Of a stretch of 7,770 nt of DNA, positions 5,931 to 7,770 are shown piece after piece. The first letter of the stretch is position 1. Each line of letters begins with the position of its first letter. Under the pieces are notes generated by a model. That model did not search any database. It worked only from the letters and a program-made list of their open reading frames with translations, and had not been told where the DNA came from. The stretch comes from Flavobacteriales bacterium (GTDB lineage Bacteria > Bacteroidota > Bacteroidia > Flavobacteriales > BACL11), in contig JABHQB010000069.1 of NCBI GenBank assembly GCA_018695965.1, positions 1-7,770 of the forward strand. The letters run 5' to 3'. Both the position numbers and the translations under genes were made by a program.

Positions 5931-7156
5931 GCTGCCTTTAACTTTATTAAAGATGATTTTTCTAACTTTCCTATTGCATAATTATAGGTAAGTTTAAATT
6001 CTTTTTTACCTTTTTCTGAAGGTAAATCAAACATTGCGTCCAGCATTATCGCTTCACATATTGATCTTAATCCCCTAGCTCCTAATTTATATTCAATTGC
6101 TTTTTCAACAATGAGGTCTAGTGCTTTTTTATCTGCTGAAAAACTAATGCCATCCATATTAAATAGCTTTTTATATTGTTTTATAATAGAATTTTTTGGT
6201 TCAGTAAGAATCTGTTTTAGAGCATCTGCATCTAAAGAGTTTAAGTAAGAAAGTACTGGCATTCTTCCGATTAATTCTGGAATTAAACCAAAACTCTTTA
6301 AATCTTGAGGTAAAAGATATTTCAAAATATCATCCTTATTAATTTTCTCTGTTTTCTTAGAAGAATAACCAATTGATTGTGTATTTAATCTTTTTGAAAT
6401 ATGTTTCTGTACTCCATCAAAAGCTCCTCCGCTAATAAATAAAATATTCTGAGTATTTATAGCTATCATTTTTTGGTCTGGATGTTTTCTTCCTCCTTGA
6501 GGAGGAACATTTACGATAGTTCCCTCAAGTAATTTTAACATTGCCTGCTGTACCCCCTCCCCACTTACATCTCTAGTAATGGAAGGATTGTCACTTTTTC
6601 GAGCAATTTTATCTACTTCATCAATAAATATAATTCCTCTTTCAGCTTGTGCAACATTATAGTCTGCAACTTGAAGTAAACGAGTTAAGATACTTTCCAC
6701 GTCCTCACCAACATAACCCGCTTCAGTAAGTACTGTGGCATCAGCAATACAAAAAGGAACTTGTAATAATTTGGCTATTGATTTTGCTAAGAGAGTTTTT
6801 CCGGTTCCAGTTTCACCAACCAATATAATATTCGATTTTTCAATTTCTACTTCCTCAGAATTTGTGTCGGGTTGTAAAATCCGTTTATAATGATTGTAAA
6901 CAGCAACAGAGAGTACTTTTTTTGCTTGTTCCTGAGCAATTACATACTCATCCAAATGAGCTTTTATTTCTTGAGGTTTTATTAATCTGGCTGATTTATC
7001 TAATGTTGGTTGATCAGAATTTTCTAAGTCTAATATATTATAAGCTTGCTCGATACAACTGTCACAAATATGTGCTGTAATTCCAGCTATCAGAACATCA
7101 GTATCTTGTTTGTTCTTTCCGCAAAAAGAACATTTTACAAGCTCTTTTTTTTCCAT
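5927..7156 (-). CDS. clpX: ClpX, ATP-dependent unfoldase subunit of ClpXP
   Basis: ClpX is a hexameric AAA+ unfoldase that recognises, unfolds and feeds substrates into the ClpP chamber. The 409 residues match the family. The N-terminal zinc-binding domain has CxxC pairs at Cys9/Cys12 and Cys31/Cys34. The ATPase shows Walker A GETGTGKT at 114-121, pore loop GYVGE at 147-151, Walker B IIFIDE at 175-180, the RKH loop at 223-225, sensor 1 around NILFISGGAF (237-246) and sensor 2 GAR at 359-361. The ClpP-docking tripeptide is IGY at 262-264 where E. coli has IGF, a conservative change. The ATG shares a base with the clpP stop (TAATG), so ClpX is probably made by coupled translation from a clpPX mRNA. 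The 3' end interlocks with the lipoprotein gene's stop. All functional residues look intact. Confidence 0.98.
   Translation of the reverse strand: MEKKELVKCSFCGKNKQDTDVLIAGITAHICDSCIEQAYNILDLENSDQPTLDKSARLIKPQEIKAHLDEYVIAQEQAKKVLSVAVYNHYKRILQPDTNSEEVEIEKSNIILVGETGTGKTLLAKSIAKLLQVPFCIADATVLTEAGYVGEDVESILTRLLQVADYNVAQAERGIIFIDEVDKIARKSDNPSITRDVSGEGVQQAMLKLLEGTIVNVPPQGGRKHPDQKMIAINTQNILFISGGAFDGVQKHISKRLNTQSIGYSSKKTEKINKDDILKYLLPQDLKSFGLIPELIGRMPVLSYLNSLDADALKQILTEPKNSIIKQYKKLFNMDGISFSADKKALDLIVEKAIEYKLGARGLRSICEAIMLDAMFDLPSEKGKKEFKLTYNYAIGKLEKSSLIKLKAA
5936..5961 (+). terminator. possible weak terminator for the lipoprotein gene
   Basis: Five bases past the stop codon, CTTTAA (5936-5941), a 5-base loop and TTAAAG (5947-5952) form a perfect 6-bp inverted repeat, followed by ATGA and a run of five T (5957-5961). 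The stem is AT-rich and therefore weak, and the sequence is also the 3' coding end of clpX on the other strand, so chance cannot be excluded. Confidence 0.3.
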
Positions 7157-7770
7157 TATTTATTTCTAACTAAGACTTCATCAATCATACCATAATCCTT
7201 CGCCTCCTGAGCAGTCATCCAATAATCTCTATCACCATCTTTCCATACTTTTTTATAATCCGTATCGGAATGTTCTGCTATAATTTCATATAGTTCTTTT
7301 TTAAGTTTCTGAATCTCTCTTGCAGTAATCTCAATATCTGAAGCTTGTCCACTTGTACCTCCTAATGGCTGATGAATCATAACTCTAGAATGTTTTAGTG
7401 CTGTTCTTTTACCCTTTTCTCCAGCAGTTAATAAAACAGCTCCCATAGAGGCTGCCATTCCAGTACAAATAGTAGAAACATCTGGATTAATATATTGCAT
7501 TGTATCATAAATCCCCAAACCAGCATAAACACTTCCTCCTGGAGTATTTAAATAAATTCTAATTTCTCTTTCTGCGTCTGCAGACTCCAAAAACAAAAGT
7601 TGAGCCTGAATAATATTTGCAACATAATCATTAATAGGAACTCCCAAAAAAATGATTCTATCCATCATTAATCTGGAAAATACATCCATAGTAGCAATGT
7701 TCATTTGGCGTTCCTCAATAATTGTAGGAGAAATATAATTTCCGGAAATTGAAGTAAACTCATCTAGATG
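7156..7770 (-). CDS. clpP: ClpP, proteolytic subunit of ClpXP (5' end outside window)
   Basis: ClpP is the serine protease that forms two stacked heptameric rings and degrades proteins delivered by ClpX. The frame is open to the right edge: 22 codons upstream of the Met at 7704 read HLDEFTSISGNYISPTIIEERQ, which is normal ClpP N-terminal sequence, so that Met is internal and the real start lies beyond base 7770. Some 204 residues are visible. Numbered from the Met at 7704, the catalytic triad is Ser86 in GMAASMG (82-88), His111 in MIHQPLGG (109-116) and Asp160 in the DRDYWM segment. NTPGGSVYAG at 53-62 is the oxyanion/substrate-binding strand. The gene overlaps the clpX start by one base. Any propeptide and the promoter are outside the window. 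Confidence 0.97.
   Translation of the reverse strand, partial: HLDEFTSISGNYISPTIIEERQMNIATMDVFSRLMMDRIIFLGVPINDYVANIIQAQLLFLESADAEREIRIYLNTPGGSVYAGLGIYDTMQYINPDVSTICTGMAASMGAVLLTAGEKGKRTALKHSRVMIHQPLGGTSGQASDIEITAREIQKLKKELYEIIAEHSDTDYKKVWKDGDRDYWMTAQEAKDYGMIDEVLVRNK

Noticed and set aside
6005..6026. Inverted repeat TTTACC / GGTAAA inside clpX
   Set aside because: Six-base stem with a 10-base loop, within coding sequence and far from a transcript end on either strand; expected by chance in AT-rich DNA.
6862..7080. 72-codon + strand frame opposite clpX
   Set aside because: It is antisense to the conserved ClpX N-terminal region and has no recognisable features.
1..7770. Search for mobile elements, CRISPR arrays, tRNA/rRNA, riboswitches or defence genes
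   Set aside because: No transposase or integrase, no regularly spaced repeats, no tRNA-like cloverleaf and no intergenic space large enough for a riboswitch were seen.

Overview
This is a gene-dense, AT-rich chromosomal window from a member of the Bacteroidota, most likely of the Flavobacteriales (inference). The evidence is the style of the ClpP N-terminus (ISPTIIEERQMN...MDVFSRLMMDRIIFLG), promoter -7 boxes of the TAnnTTTG type, start codons without clear Shine-Dalgarno sequences, a lipoprotein with CQED after the lipobox, and Kdo-type lipopolysaccharide genes. No mobile element, tRNA, rRNA, CRISPR array or prophage gene is visible. No stretch longer than about 100 bases lacks a gene.

Layout from left to right. 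(1) + strand, 1-1268: the 3' part of folE (GTP cyclohydrolase I), then fabD (malonyl-CoA:ACP transacylase) after a 3-base gap. (2) - strand, 3048-1263: rfbB/rmlB (dTDP-glucose 4,6-dehydratase) followed by a PHP-type tyrosine-protein phosphatase (YwqE/CpsB family) after a 1-base gap. This pair makes nucleotide sugar and probably regulates polysaccharide assembly. (3) A short divergent promoter region, about 3049-3141. (4) + strand, 3142-5064: an uncharacterised exported, probable outer-membrane beta-barrel protein whose stop codon directly abuts the start of waaA (Kdo transferase). (5) + strand, 5103-5930: an uncharacterised lipoprotein with its own likely promoter. (6) - strand, 7770-5927: clpP (5' end outside the window) and clpX, joined by a one-base TAATG overlap.

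Functionally the window mixes housekeeping metabolism (pterin or folate, fatty acid initiation), cell-envelope biogenesis (dTDP-sugars, capsule or EPS phosphatase, lipid A-Kdo, an outer-membrane protein, a lipoprotein) and the ClpXP protease. The envelope genes in the middle form two divergent units that could share control through the 3049-3141 region.

Most of the region is conserved and well understood, and I do not see a clear novel defence, mobile or biosynthetic system. The least understood parts are the outer-membrane protein coupled to waaA and the cysteine-containing lipoprotein. Also notable are the extreme compaction at gene junctions (interlocked stop codons in both convergent pairs, abutting or overlapping stop/start codons in tandem pairs) and the start sites of rfbB and clpP, which are easily misannotated.
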